DNA of 64,000 nucleotides from SKVR01 sp964589855 (lineage in GTDB: Bacteria > Bacteroidota > Bacteroidia > Bacteroidales > UBA7960). Below the pieces are notes generated by a model, which did no database searches, was not told the DNA's origin, and saw nothing but the letters and a program-made list of their open reading frames with translations. Shown in pieces: positions 9,208 through 18,327 of this stretch. Each line of letters opens with the position of its first letter. Position 1 is the stretch's first letter. A program made the translations under genes and the position numbers. The stretch spans positions 30,574 to 94,573 of the forward strand of contig CAZPVB010000002.1 of assembly GCA_964589855.1 (NCBI GenBank), written 5' to 3'.

Positions 9208-9601
9208 AATCAGACATTGATTGCAAAATGAGGAGATTCAATTGAACTCACATCTAGCTTATACAATATTTTTCAGGCAATAACGATCATATTGGTTTTA
9301 AGTTTTTATGCACAGGCAGAGATCGTTTTTCCTCTCATGCAGTCTGAGAAATAATTAAAGAGTCTGCTCCGAAAAGTCATTTTTTAATTAATTAGTGAAA
9401 ATCTTAAATTTTTAGTTGCCTGAAAATCAAAGAAATTAATTAGTGTTAATTTGTGTAATTGACTTTGTCGAGCTCCGCTTCGCTCCGGTTCGTGGACAAC
9501 AAACTTTCCAGAGTGGACTCATTAAATGGTTTCCGCACACGCATCCTTTCAAAAAGAATGCAAAAAACAAGATACCACGTTGTTATTAGATAGATATCTC
9601 A
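9208..9601. other. Non-coding gap between NTPase and surface-protein genes
   Basis: No gene is recognised. TTAATTAGTG occurs twice (around 9387 and 9440). A GC-richer patch near 9470-9500 (AGCTCCGCTTCGCTCCGG) resembles dispersed Bacteroidota spacer repeats, but no second copy was found in the window. Confidence 0.5.
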
Positions 9602-9650
9602 TAAAAAAAGGTGGTTTTCTGTGAAACGTATTGTTTCCGAAAACCACCTT
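9602..9650 (-). terminator. Rho-independent terminator of the gene at 9681-11189
   Basis: Perfect 12-base arms AAGGTGGTTTTC (9608-9619) and GAAAACCACCTT (9639-9650), with a further GAAAC/GTTTC pairing inside the loop. Read on the minus strand, the hairpin is followed by TTTTTTT. It lies 31 bases past the stop codon. Confidence 0.85.
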
Positions 9651-9680
9651 GCTTACACACACAATAATATTTTTAGCAGG

Positions 9681-11189
9681 TTAGCGAACCATGATCGTTC
9701 TGTCATCAGATTTTTCAGAAGAAAACAATCTTACCATTACCAGTTCACCCGTATAGTTTGCAGGTAAAGCAATTTGTATCTCCTGGTTATAACCGGTTTT
9801 ATCCACTTCGGTATTGGTGAGAACCCTGCCACGCATATCAGCGACAACCATTTTGGAACCGGGGATTTCATTTTTGTAGGTTACGTAAAGTGTTCCACCG
9901 CTCACCCTTGTATTTACGATCTCTGAAGATAATTCAGTATTTGTAAGTTCTACTGCAGCAGGTTGGAAATATTCAAATTTTCCGTCATAATCAGTTTGTT
10001 TTAAGCGATAATAAGATATGCCATCTACCGGAAACTGATCAGTAAAACTATAATGGCGGGTATGATTGCAGTTTCCTGCACCGGTTTCAAATGTAATCAC
10101 TTCCCAGTTAATGCCATCCATGCTTCTTTCGATGGTAAAATAGTCGTTGTTGATTTCGGTTGCTGTGCCCCATTCAAGATAAACTTGTCCTGAAACGGCT
10201 TTTGCTTTGAAATAAAGCAACTCTATTGGTAGCGGAGAGTTTGAAAAATCAATTTGGTTAGAAATGGGTGAGAATTTATATCCTTCACTTTTATTGGTCT
10301 GCTGGTATACTGCCCTTACATAATAAACAGGTGCATCTCCGGGCAAGTATTCATGTGAATCATCGAAATTCAAATCTTTATTACCTGAAAATGTGCTGTT
10401 CTCAATTACACCCTGCACAATCTCATCATAATGTAAACTTCCTCCCAGGTTTCTGAACACCTGAAAACCTGCAAACTCATATCCATCAGGGGTTGATTCA
10501 ACATATTCCCATGTAAGGCTGATTTTCAGATCAGCGTCAACTGAGGCATCCAGGTTTTCAGGTGAAGCAAGAGACAGTAAGGTCTCATCGCCAACAATGT
10601 AACCAGTAAATGCATCATAATCCATACCGCTGATATTGTGTACGTAAAGATTTCCGGTTCCTTCTATAGTGTTGGCATTTTGGTTATGACCGTTAATCTC
10701 GTCAGCAACAAGATCACCGTTTACTTCCATAGATGCCTGATTATGCATATCAATACTGCCGTCCACAACAAAAATTCCTCCTTCTTTAATGTCAACAGAC
10801 AAATGATTGTGAACGTTCACATCTCCGTGAATGATCAACTCTCCGCCATCATTTACAATAATGGTAAGTTTGGTTCCATTAGATGCATCAACATTACCGA
10901 AGATTTCAAGACTACCGGACACTTCAATGGTAAAATTCTTTTCAATAGACAAATCCTTGTTAGCTTCGTCACTATTTCCCAAATTTACAGTATGCGAATC
11001 ATTAACTTTAATTGTATCAAAATTATGTTTATTCTTTTTTATGGTAAGTGGCACTGAAATATTCTCTTCCCAGGTTGTTTTTTCTTCCCAATCTCCCGTT
11101 TCCCTGCTGGTTTGTGCTTTTAAACCAGTATTTACTGCTAAACCAACTATGATCAGAATGGCGAAAATGTTTGTAAAAAGTGCTTTCAT
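9681..11189 (-). CDS. Exported cell-surface protein with FN3-like and C-terminal sorting-like domains
   Basis: A 502-residue exported protein. Signal peptide at residues 1-25 (MKALFTNIFAILIIVGLAVN onward). Residues about 55-190 are a run of short beta-strand repeats rich in V-x-G/V-x-N with recurring H-N (IHGDVNVHNH, GSIDMHNQA, EINGHNQ), as in a beta-solenoid or bactofilin-like fold. A fibronectin-III-like domain follows (about 208-320). Next is the common Bacteroidota segment beginning LPIELLYFKAKA with YFTIERSMDG. The C-terminus ends in TIMVR and looks like a type IX secretion sorting domain, though without the IYPNP signature. No enzyme motif is visible. A structural or adhesive surface role is inferred. 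It is monocistronic, with a strong promoter overlapped by TACTTA sites and a strong terminator. Confidence 0.65.
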   Translation of the reverse strand: MKALFTNIFAILIIVGLAVNTGLKAQTSRETGDWEEKTTWEENISVPLTIKKNKHNFDTIKVNDSHTVNLGNSDEANKDLSIEKNFTIEVSGSLEIFGNVDASNGTKLTIIVNDGGELIIHGDVNVHNHLSVDIKEGGIFVVDGSIDMHNQASMEVNGDLVADEINGHNQNANTIEGTGNLYVHNISGMDYDAFTGYIVGDETLLSLASPENLDASVDADLKISLTWEYVESTPDGYEFAGFQVFRNLGGSLHYDEIVQGVIENSTFSGNKDLNFDDSHEYLPGDAPVYYVRAVYQQTNKSEGYKFSPISNQIDFSNSPLPIELLYFKAKAVSGQVYLEWGTATEINNDYFTIERSMDGINWEVITFETGAGNCNHTRHYSFTDQFPVDGISYYRLKQTDYDGKFEYFQPAAVELTNTELSSEIVNTRVSGGTLYVTYKNEIPGSKMVVADMRGRVLTNTEVDKTGYNQEIQIALPANYTGELVMVRLFSSEKSDDRTIMVR

Positions 11190-11295
11190 GTGTGTGAGTT
11201 TTAAATAATTATTGTTTTCCTGTGTTTCTTACTGTTTATAATACGATGTTTGATGTGTTTATTACCCTGATCGTATTAGTCATTATTTACTTATA

Positions 11296-11324
11296 CAAAA
11301 GTAGGTATTTTTACTTACACCAAA
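11296..11324 (-). promoter_or_regulatory. Promoter of the surface protein with overlapping TACTTA sites
   Basis: Minus strand -33 TTTG (11321-11324), a 17-base spacer and -7 TACTTTTG (11296-11303). The leader is about 100 bases to the ATG at 11189. The plus-strand hexamer TACTTA occurs in the spacer (11312-11317) and at the expected start of transcription (11288-11293), positions where a bound regulator would repress. Confidence 0.6.
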
Positions 11325-11522
11325 CACAGCATTTGTACTTTTATGATTCTTTTTGTTTTCAACAATGCCTTATTGTCTGTATTTCAGCACATTAACTTTT
11401 CAACATTTTGATAAATGTCGCCCAAATTACTTTTATATTCGACGGAAAAGTATTTTCAAACAACTCATTTTTGGCGAAAAAACCAAAAGACAAGTAAATT
11501 TCGTATATATCCAAACAAAAAA

Positions 11523-11551
11523 TAAGTATTTTACTTACTCACAAATAAGTA
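11523..11551. promoter_or_regulatory. TAAGTA-TTT-TACTTA palindrome plus half-site
   Basis: A perfect 15-base palindrome, TAAGTATTTTACTTA (11523-11537), with a further half-site TAAGTA at 11546-11551. The same hexamer overlaps the promoter 200 bases away, which suggests one regulator with distal and proximal operators. The rest of 11190-11803 has no recognised gene. Confidence 0.35.
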
Positions 11552-11718
11552 TTATCCTTCATGTTTCAGACATTAATTTTTGAAAGAATGACGATTTTTA
11601 TGTGAAGTGTTCATGTTGGCAGGGATTTGAAACTGTAATACTGGTAACAAAAATTTCAGTTTACCCTCATTAACAATCTTGGTGATTTTTCATACAAACT
11701 TCATCTTGCCCGGCAAAG

Positions 11719-11726
11719 TATTTTTG
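11719..11726 (+). promoter_or_regulatory. -7 box of the phosphoesterase gene
   Basis: TATTTTTG matches TAnnTTTG. Transcription would begin near 11733, downstream of an in-frame TTG at 11732, so translation must start later. The ATG at 11804, followed by a lipoprotein-like signal peptide, is therefore chosen. Confidence 0.4.
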
Positions 11727-11803
11727 TAATTTTGACAACATATAATATTACCTGCACTCCGGCAGAATTCAGTTATCATTTATCCTTTAATAAAGAAACG
11801 CCA

Positions 11804-13669
11804 ATGCATAATAAAAACCTACACTTCATCTACACCATTATCCTGTTTGCATTTATCCATACAGGATGCGATCATTCAGAAAAAAAAGATATCCGTTTTG
11901 CATTTCTCACAGATATGCATTTTGCTGAGGGCAACGAAAGTGCTGAGCAAATGCGGGAGATCATCAGCGAAATCAATACCAGCGACCTGGAATTTGTGGT
12001 CATCAATGGAGATATCAGCAACCAGGGATCAGACAGCGAACTGCAATTTGCTTACGAAATTTTCGATGAACTGCAAATACCTTATTATATCGTCCCGGGC
12101 AACCATGAAACGAATTGGTCTGAAAGTGCAGGAGAAAGTTTTAATAAAATATTCGGCGATGATAAATTCTCATTTGTGAGAGATGATTTTCTTTTTGCAG
12201 GGGTCAACTCAGGTCCTTTTATGCGCATGGGCGATGGACACATCAAAAATGAAGATATTCAATGGATAGAAACTACATTGACTGAATATTCGGAGAAAAA
12301 AGTTATTTTTTTTGCTCACTATCCGCTGGCCGAAGGATTAGACCGGTGGCCCGAAATAACCGATCTGCTAAAAGAATATGATATCCAAATGGCATTTTGC
12401 GGACACGGGCATCAGCTGCAATTGCTCAATTTTAATGGCATCCCTGGTATTATGGGTCGCTCAAGGGTGCTGAGAGGAGAAAATGAACCCGGATATAACA
12501 TTGTTCATCTTTCCTCTGATAGTATTTTTGCATTTGAAAAAATATTGCATCAACCCAATCCGGAAAAAACCCTTTCTTTTGCACTGAAAGATCCTCAAAC
12601 CACCCTCAACATTGCTTCTTCGCCTTTGCCCGATTATAGCATAAATGAAGATTATGCATTTGTAAAACCTTCTTTTGCTTACAGGGATTCGCTTTCTTCT
12701 GTCTTCACGGGGCCATTGGTTGTGGGTGATTCTATCCTGATCTATGGAAATTCGCTGGGGTGGATAAAAGCATTAGACATCCCTTCACGGAAAGTGATAT
12801 GGGAAACCCAATTAAACGGTCCCTTGTTCTCAACTCCGGTTGATTACAATGGATTAATCATTTTGGGCGATGCAGAGGGGATTCTTTGGGCACTGGATGC
12901 CTCCAATGGAAACACATCCTGGAAAATACAAACAGAAGAGCCTGTTTTGGCAACACCGCTGATCCATGACGGGCATATTTTTACAGGGTCGGGAAGCAAT
13001 GCTTTTTTGAAAATTGACGCCAGGACCGGTAGCATCATCTGGTCTTTTGAAGAGGTAAAAGGACTTATGCAGGCCAAAGCAGCAGTTCATGAAAACTATG
13101 TGGTTTTTACGTCATGGGACACCCATGTGTATTGCCTTGATAATGAAACCGGTACGCTGTTATGGAAATGGAACAATGACAGACCCGTTTCGCTCCTTTC
13201 ACCGGGTAATGTAGTACCCGTGATCCAGAACGAAAAAGTATTTATTGTGGCGCCTGATCGCAAAATGACTGCTATCGACCTGAAAACCGGAAACCAGGTT
13301 TGGCGAACCGGCAAACACCAGGTTCGGGAGTCTATGGGAATTTCTTATCAAGACGAACTTATTTTTGCGAAACTTATGAATGACAGCATATTGGCAGTAA
13401 AAACCCAACCCGATGATTTTGAGAGCGCATGGGTAGTGGATGCCGGATTTGGGTATGACCACAATCCTTGTCCCCTGGTGCAAATGAACAATACCTTGTT
13501 TGCAGCAACCAAAAACGGGGTAGTCATGGCCATCAACATACAGAATCAAACCTTGCAATGGAAATACAAAGTAAGCAACACAGCGGTTAATTTCTTTTAT
13601 CCCGACAACAAAACAAACAAAATCTGGATATCAACTACAGATGGCATCATCATGGCATTTGACAACTAA
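11804..13669 (+). CDS. Calcineurin-like phosphoesterase fused to PQQ-type beta-propeller, lipoprotein
   Basis: A 621-residue exported protein from the ATG at 11804. Signal peptide MHNKNLHFIYTIILFAFIHT followed by Gly-Cys22, an imperfect lipobox. Metallophosphoesterase motifs follow in order: D37-x-H39 in FLTDMHF, GD70-ISNQG, GN100-H101-E, then FAHYPL and GHGHQLQ. These are the five metal-binding blocks of the calcineurin-like fold. The C-terminal half (about 290-620) is a PQQ-like propeller with repeated W-x-x blades such as GSIIWSFEE and LLWKWN, like the BamB/outer-membrane quinoprotein-like repeat. It probably acts in the periplasm or at the cell surface as a phosphodiesterase or phosphatase; the substrate is unknown. 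It is the only plus-strand gene between two minus-strand exported-protein genes and is monocistronic. Family assignment is firm. Confidence 0.85.
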   Translation: MHNKNLHFIYTIILFAFIHTGCDHSEKKDIRFAFLTDMHFAEGNESAEQMREIISEINTSDLEFVVINGDISNQGSDSELQFAYEIFDELQIPYYIVPGNHETNWSESAGESFNKIFGDDKFSFVRDDFLFAGVNSGPFMRMGDGHIKNEDIQWIETTLTEYSEKKVIFFAHYPLAEGLDRWPEITDLLKEYDIQMAFCGHGHQLQLLNFNGIPGIMGRSRVLRGENEPGYNIVHLSSDSIFAFEKILHQPNPEKTLSFALKDPQTTLNIASSPLPDYSINEDYAFVKPSFAYRDSLSSVFTGPLVVGDSILIYGNSLGWIKALDIPSRKVIWETQLNGPLFSTPVDYNGLIILGDAEGILWALDASNGNTSWKIQTEEPVLATPLIHDGHIFTGSGSNAFLKIDARTGSIIWSFEEVKGLMQAKAAVHENYVVFTSWDTHVYCLDNETGTLLWKWNNDRPVSLLSPGNVVPVIQNEKVFIVAPDRKMTAIDLKTGNQVWRTGKHQVRESMGISYQDELIFAKLMNDSILAVKTQPDDFESAWVVDAGFGYDHNPCPLVQMNNTLFAATKNGVVMAINIQNQTLQWKYKVSNTAVNFFYPDNKTNKIWISTTDGIIMAFDN

Positions 13670-13710
13670 CGAATCCTGAATACAATACACAAATTTCAGT
13701 GTTACGCTAT

Positions 13711-15579
13711 TCATTCAATCACAATCTTTTTGACCAGGATAGTGTTCGCATTTGAGATCTTCATCATATAAACCCCGGGCGATAAATCTTTCAGGTGCAA
13801 GGGATGATTGCCCTTGCCCGACAAAGTTGTTTTTACATTGATTCTGCCATCAGTTCCAATGATCTCAATTTGCGATTCAATACCCATATCCCCCTCAAGG
13901 GTAAACATGCCATTTCCGGGATTGGGGTAAATATTTACCTGCAGATCTGATCTTTCAACCACATCTGTTCCATCATCTTCTACAGTGATTAATGCCGCTA
14001 CCTCAAGCGGGGTAGGTGGGTCAGACTGCTCTACCCCTTCCGGCAGATCAAAAACACCCATAGCATTGTAAACACCGGGTACATTGGCATTATAGTCATC
14101 CGAAGACCAGTTAAGATCAACGGTATATCTGGTGCCCGCTGCGCTGGTTATGGTTGTCTGATCGCTGAGCATGGCAAGGGCATCTTCCATGCTGGTGCCC
14201 AATTCAACAGAAATATCCTCCACATCTTCAATGCCGGCAATTTGGTTCAGTGACGAAAAATCGTCATAGGAAACCACACGTATGGCATCTGCCACCACAT
14301 AACTATTAGTGTTGGCAGCAGCGGTAATGGTCACTTTTTCACTGTTATCGCCGTTAAACTGGTAAGTGCCGATGAGGGTCCACATAGAACCCCCGTTTGA
14401 TTGATCTACCTTCTCTTCTGTAACACCCTCAGCATGTTCTATAATAAAAGGAGTGTCTGAAGCCCTGTTTGGGTGGGATACCCACCAACCATATATTTCA
14501 TATTCGCCAGGTTGGGGCAAATGGAGTGGAAATTCATAAAAATCATCATCTGTACCCAGCGGGTGCAGCAGGCTAGGAGTTTCCCAAAAACCATCATTTG
14601 CAGTCTCAAACCAACTACCCTGCGAACTCACGCCCTCATCAGAAGTGTCTATTATTTTCTCATATTCAGGCGTTTGCGGCAGGTAAAGCGAATCGGCATG
14701 CACAATGCCCAATATAGACGGAACTGCCCGTCCCTGGTCATAAATACTCTCAGAACCTGCTGCCATGGCACTACTCCCTCCACCGTCAAGATTCATTGCC
14801 TCATAGCATCCAATGGCTGCCAGTTCTTCTGCCATCTCACCTATCTTCATGGAATTGGTAACAAATAAAATGGCTTTGTTGTCTTGTGTATAACCTACCG
14901 CTGTGCGAGGGCGATAATCAGTAAGAAACACACCCGACCCCCAGAAGATCTCTTCGCAATAGGTAATCTCAATCTCTCCATCTTTAATAAGCATAGGTCC
15001 GCCACCAATACCGTAGGCAATATCTTCATATTGCGTTCCGTCTTCTAATGATGGAACGGGCAAAGGATCGGGGTCATCGCAAGTATAGGAAAGAGGTTGC
15101 TCATATTTATAAATATCCTCAAAATTATAGGAGTGATGATACACCCATTCTGCTGAAAGGGTACGATCCTGATTCATGGCAAAAATGGGACGAATAACCG
15201 GGTAGGTCTTACCATTGCGGTTTACAGAAATAAGGTTACGCGCTGGTACTTCATTGGGATAAATAACTGATGAAACCGAGGAAGTACTGGAAAAAAAACC
15301 TCCATTGATGGCGCCATATGCACCCACATCAGCCGAGAAATCGTGAACCTGCTGAGTGCCTGAGATTAAATAAGGTCGGATAGCGATCTCTTCAACAGAA
15401 AGATCAACTTCATAATACCAGGCTTCGAAATTATCATTACCGGAAATTTCTCCATGAAAAAAGCGTAAACCTTCCGGTAAATCATATTCTGATGTAATAT
15501 CATTCCAGTTGATGGTTTGAGCTACATTACCACTAATGCTGGTTATTACGAGCAAAATAAAAAGAAAGATACTTTTCAT
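13711..15579 (-). CDS. Phosphodiester glycosidase (NAGPA-like) with golvesin-like and T9SS domains
   Basis: A 622-residue secreted protein. Signal peptide MKSIFLFILLVITSISGNVA. Residues about 60-300 match the phosphodiester glycosidase/NAGPA family: GAINGGFFSS near the start, GGGPMLIKDG, a RPRTAVGYT block and MNLDGGGSSAM near the end. The family removes GlcNAc from phosphodiester-linked glycans in animals and is found in bacterial exopolysaccharide metabolism. Next comes a golvesin/xanthan-lyase-like domain (about 310-445, with GWWVSHPNR and VVADAIRVV), then a bacterial Ig-like domain (about 460-535), then a type IX secretion type A domain (VNIYPNPGNG to the end, about 548-622). The product should reach the cell surface or medium through T9SS. 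The 3' end converges with the phosphoesterase gene with 41 bases between stops. The substrate is not readable from sequence. Confidence 0.85.
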   Translation of the reverse strand: MKSIFLFILLVITSISGNVAQTINWNDITSEYDLPEGLRFFHGEISGNDNFEAWYYEVDLSVEEIAIRPYLISGTQQVHDFSADVGAYGAINGGFFSSTSSVSSVIYPNEVPARNLISVNRNGKTYPVIRPIFAMNQDRTLSAEWVYHHSYNFEDIYKYEQPLSYTCDDPDPLPVPSLEDGTQYEDIAYGIGGGPMLIKDGEIEITYCEEIFWGSGVFLTDYRPRTAVGYTQDNKAILFVTNSMKIGEMAEELAAIGCYEAMNLDGGGSSAMAAGSESIYDQGRAVPSILGIVHADSLYLPQTPEYEKIIDTSDEGVSSQGSWFETANDGFWETPSLLHPLGTDDDFYEFPLHLPQPGEYEIYGWWVSHPNRASDTPFIIEHAEGVTEEKVDQSNGGSMWTLIGTYQFNGDNSEKVTITAAANTNSYVVADAIRVVSYDDFSSLNQIAGIEDVEDISVELGTSMEDALAMLSDQTTITSAAGTRYTVDLNWSSDDYNANVPGVYNAMGVFDLPEGVEQSDPPTPLEVAALITVEDDGTDVVERSDLQVNIYPNPGNGMFTLEGDMGIESQIEIIGTDGRINVKTTLSGKGNHPLHLKDLSPGVYMMKISNANTILVKKIVIE

Positions 15580-15608
15580 AATTGGGGTTTTTAATAATTT
15601 TTTTTATG

Positions 15609-15639
15609 TAAAAGTAAGGATTTAATTTTCACTTTCAAA
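15609..15639 (-). promoter_or_regulatory. Promoter of the phosphodiester glycosidase gene
   Basis: On the minus strand TTTG (15636-15639), a 19-base spacer and TACTTTTA (15609-15616), one mismatch from TAnnTTTG. The leader is about 24 bases to the ATG at 15579. Confidence 0.4.
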
Positions 15640-15772
15640 GCAGCATTTAAATATGTTTATAAAATCTTTCACTTAAAAACATCACAAAGAGTTAAACAAC
15701 ATATGCAGATAAAAACAACATTTTTTAAATAAAATATTTTAAAAACCACTTAAACCTTATTTATTTTTCTTT

Positions 15773-15780
15773 TATCTTTG
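15773..15780 (+). promoter_or_regulatory. -7 box of the NagB-LmbE gene
   Basis: TATCTTTG matches TAnnTTTG. The leader would be about 97 bases to the ATG at 15883. No clear -33 TTTG was found. The remainder of the 303-base gap is AT-rich without a recognised gene. Confidence 0.4.
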
Positions 15781-15882
15781 TAGTATTCTTTCTTATATTT
15801 ACCAAATTTTCAAGAAACAATTTACGCCAAACCTGCTTTTTATCTATAATATAAAGATTACATATCTAAAACCAAACCTATC

Positions 15883-18243
15883 ATGACACGAAAAACTGCT
15901 GCCCTCGATTCTTTCAATGTTGTTTACAGTAACGTTGAAGAAACTTTCAGAAAAAAATCAGGTCTTAACCAGATCAGCACGCAAATTCCGTATATCACTG
16001 TTGACAATTTTCCTCAGCTTGGACTGATTACGGCCTTGAGGTTTTTGGAATGGGTTTCGGAAAACCCCGAAGGAGTAATCAGCCTGCCCACAGGAAAAAC
16101 ACCAGAATTTTTTATTAAATGGACAGATTACCTGCTGGAAAACTGGGAAACCCAAAAAGGTGCGGAAATGAGAAAACAGTTTGGATTACAGGTGAGCAAA
16201 AAGCCTGAATTAAAAGGATTGCAGTTTATCCAGATTGATGAGTTTTACCCTATCAGCAGCAAACAACACAATAGTTTTTATGATTATGTGATCAATTTTT
16301 ATCTGAAAAATTTTGGTTTGGATAAAAATCGCGCACTACTGATCAACAGCGATGAAATACCCCTTGCTGACAATAAACACTTCAGTGAAGTATTTCCTGA
16401 AGGAAACATTGATCTTTCACTGCGCTATCGCGAATCAAGAAACCATGCCGAAGAGATGCAACAAAAGTCAATTTTTATGATTGATGACTGGTGCAGTGAT
16501 TATGAGCAAAAAATCCGTGAAAAAGGGGGTATTGGATTCTTCCTCGGTGGTATTGGACCTGATGGTCACATCGCTTTCAACGTAAGAGGATCGGATGAAT
16601 TCAGCACTACCAGACTTACGGCAACCAATTTTGAAACACAAGCGGTAGCCGCCTCCGATCTGGGGGGAATTGAAATATCAGCCAACAGACTGGTGATCAC
16701 CATAGGACTTGAATCCATCACCTACAACCCTGATGCCGTGGCCATCATCATCGCCGCCGGTGAAGCCAAGGCGGGCATTGTAAAAGAATCGCTGGAAAAC
16801 GAAATATCGAATCTTTACCCGGCCTCCGTTCTGGCAAAATTGAAAAACGGACGCTTCTACCTAACTCAGGGTGCCGCCAGCAAATTAAACGATATGGTAA
16901 TAAGGCAATATAAAACCGGTAAATGGACCCAGGAGAAGAGTGAGAAATCAGTGATTGACCTTTGCAAGAAAGTTCAGAAATTCGGACATAGACTGGTTCT
17001 AGACGACCTGAAGAATGATACATTTACCAGGATGATACCCAACCTGGATGAGAACATCGTACAGCAGGTGTCTGATGAGATTGTAGATAAAATGAAAAAA
17101 GGTTTGCAAAAAGAAGAAAACCAGGTTTTTCTGCATACCGGACCCCATCATGATGATATCATGTTGGGAATCCTGCCTTTTATCACCAACCACATCAGCA
17201 CCCCATCCAACAAGTTTAAATTTGCTGTTCTTACCAGCGGTTTTACAGCAGTAACCAACAGATTTGTTATGGACCTGCTCAACGACACGAAAAGACTGAT
17301 GGACAAAGGACAGATACAAATGATCAACTACCCCGACTTTTTTGAGGTAGGATATAAACTGAAAAGCGATAAAGATGTTTATCATTACCTGAACAATGTT
17401 GCCTCCGGCAACCAGGAAGAGTGCAGAAGAGGTGTGTGCCACAGACTGGTAAGGGCATTGGTAGACACCTATAATGTAAAAAGCATTGAACACCTTCGCG
17501 ACACCCTCAACGAAGTGATTGTGATCCTGAAAAACAGCTACGATGGCGAAAAAAACCCTCCGAAGATTCAAAGAATCAAGGGAATGATCAGAGAATTTGA
17601 AGAAGAACTGGTTTGGGCACATTTTGGTGTACAGGTAAAAAATGTTGATCATTTGCGCCTGGGATTCTATAAGGGCGACATCTTTACAGAACAACCCAAA
17701 CTTAACCGCGATGTGGAACCGGTACTCGAACTGCTCAGGGAGGTAAGACCTACTGTTTTAAGTCTCACCTTTGACCCGGAAGGTAGCGGACCCGATACAC
17801 ATTACAAGGTTCTGCAGGCAACTGCCGAAGCGCTGCGATTGTGGAAAAAGGAAGAAGACCTCTCTCAATTGCGCATCTGGGGTTACCGGAATGTTTGGTA
17901 CCGCTTCCATCCCGCAGAGGCAGATATCATTTTCCCCGTTTCACTCAATGCCATGGCCGAGATGAACGATTCTTTCACCAATTGCTATGTGAGCCAGGTA
18001 GATGCCTCTTTTCCCAGTTATGAACATCATGGCAAATTCAGCGAACTGGCGCAGAAAATATGGGTACAACAACTGAAAGATGTGCAATTGCTCCTGGGAA
18101 AAAACCACTTCTATCTGAATGAAGACCCACGCATAAGAGCTTGCCATGGTTTGCTTTATGTAAAAGAGATGAATGTTGATGAATTCCTGTCTCACGCCCG
18201 GGAACTCAAAGAATCGGTTGAAGGGATGGTAGCAGGATTGTAA
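15883..18243 (+). CDS. NagB-like deaminase fused to LmbE/PIG-L deacetylase-like domain
   Basis: A 786-residue cytoplasmic fusion (no signal peptide). Residues about 40-345 are a glucosamine-6-phosphate deaminase/6-phosphogluconolactonase fold, with SLPTGKTPEFF, IQIDEFYPI and GGIGPDGHIAFN. Residues about 410-780 are an LmbE/PIG-L N-acetylglucosaminyl deacetylase-like domain with the zinc motif PHHDD (421-425) and a second-shell THYKV block. The pair could deacetylate and then deaminate an amino sugar. In E. coli NagB the catalytic loop reads D-G-H-I-A-F-N-E, and that Glu pairs with the active-site His; here the position is Val234 after His229. The N-terminal half may therefore be non-canonical. 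Similar fusions are widespread in Bacteroidota, often annotated as glucosamine-6-phosphate deaminase-like. It is monocistronic with its own terminator. Domain calls are firm; substrate and activity are inferred. Confidence 0.88.
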   Translation: MTRKTAALDSFNVVYSNVEETFRKKSGLNQISTQIPYITVDNFPQLGLITALRFLEWVSENPEGVISLPTGKTPEFFIKWTDYLLENWETQKGAEMRKQFGLQVSKKPELKGLQFIQIDEFYPISSKQHNSFYDYVINFYLKNFGLDKNRALLINSDEIPLADNKHFSEVFPEGNIDLSLRYRESRNHAEEMQQKSIFMIDDWCSDYEQKIREKGGIGFFLGGIGPDGHIAFNVRGSDEFSTTRLTATNFETQAVAASDLGGIEISANRLVITIGLESITYNPDAVAIIIAAGEAKAGIVKESLENEISNLYPASVLAKLKNGRFYLTQGAASKLNDMVIRQYKTGKWTQEKSEKSVIDLCKKVQKFGHRLVLDDLKNDTFTRMIPNLDENIVQQVSDEIVDKMKKGLQKEENQVFLHTGPHHDDIMLGILPFITNHISTPSNKFKFAVLTSGFTAVTNRFVMDLLNDTKRLMDKGQIQMINYPDFFEVGYKLKSDKDVYHYLNNVASGNQEECRRGVCHRLVRALVDTYNVKSIEHLRDTLNEVIVILKNSYDGEKNPPKIQRIKGMIREFEEELVWAHFGVQVKNVDHLRLGFYKGDIFTEQPKLNRDVEPVLELLREVRPTVLSLTFDPEGSGPDTHYKVLQATAEALRLWKKEEDLSQLRIWGYRNVWYRFHPAEADIIFPVSLNAMAEMNDSFTNCYVSQVDASFPSYEHHGKFSELAQKIWVQQLKDVQLLLGKNHFYLNEDPRIRACHGLLYVKEMNVDEFLSHARELKESVEGMVAGL

Positions 18244-18327
18244 AAAAAATAAGAAAAAACGGACAAGTTTCAGGATTGTTTTTGTGAGTTGTTAATCGTT
18301 TAGTTTTTTTAGTAGTTTGATTTCCAA

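Noticed and set aside
9460..9510. GC-rich spacer word AGCTCCGCTTCGCTCCGG as an IS or tRNA remnant
   Set aside because: No second copy, no inverted ends and no cloverleaf in the window. Recorded only as spacer sequence.
11353..11583. 76-codon plus-strand ORF between the surface protein and the phosphoesterase
   Set aside because: AT-rich, Phe/Tyr/Ile-heavy translation overlapping the TAAGTA operator-like sites. Best explained as non-coding.
16999..17694. 231-codon antisense ORF inside NagB-LmbE
   Set aside because: Opposite a conserved LmbE domain, low-complexity aromatic product, no motif.
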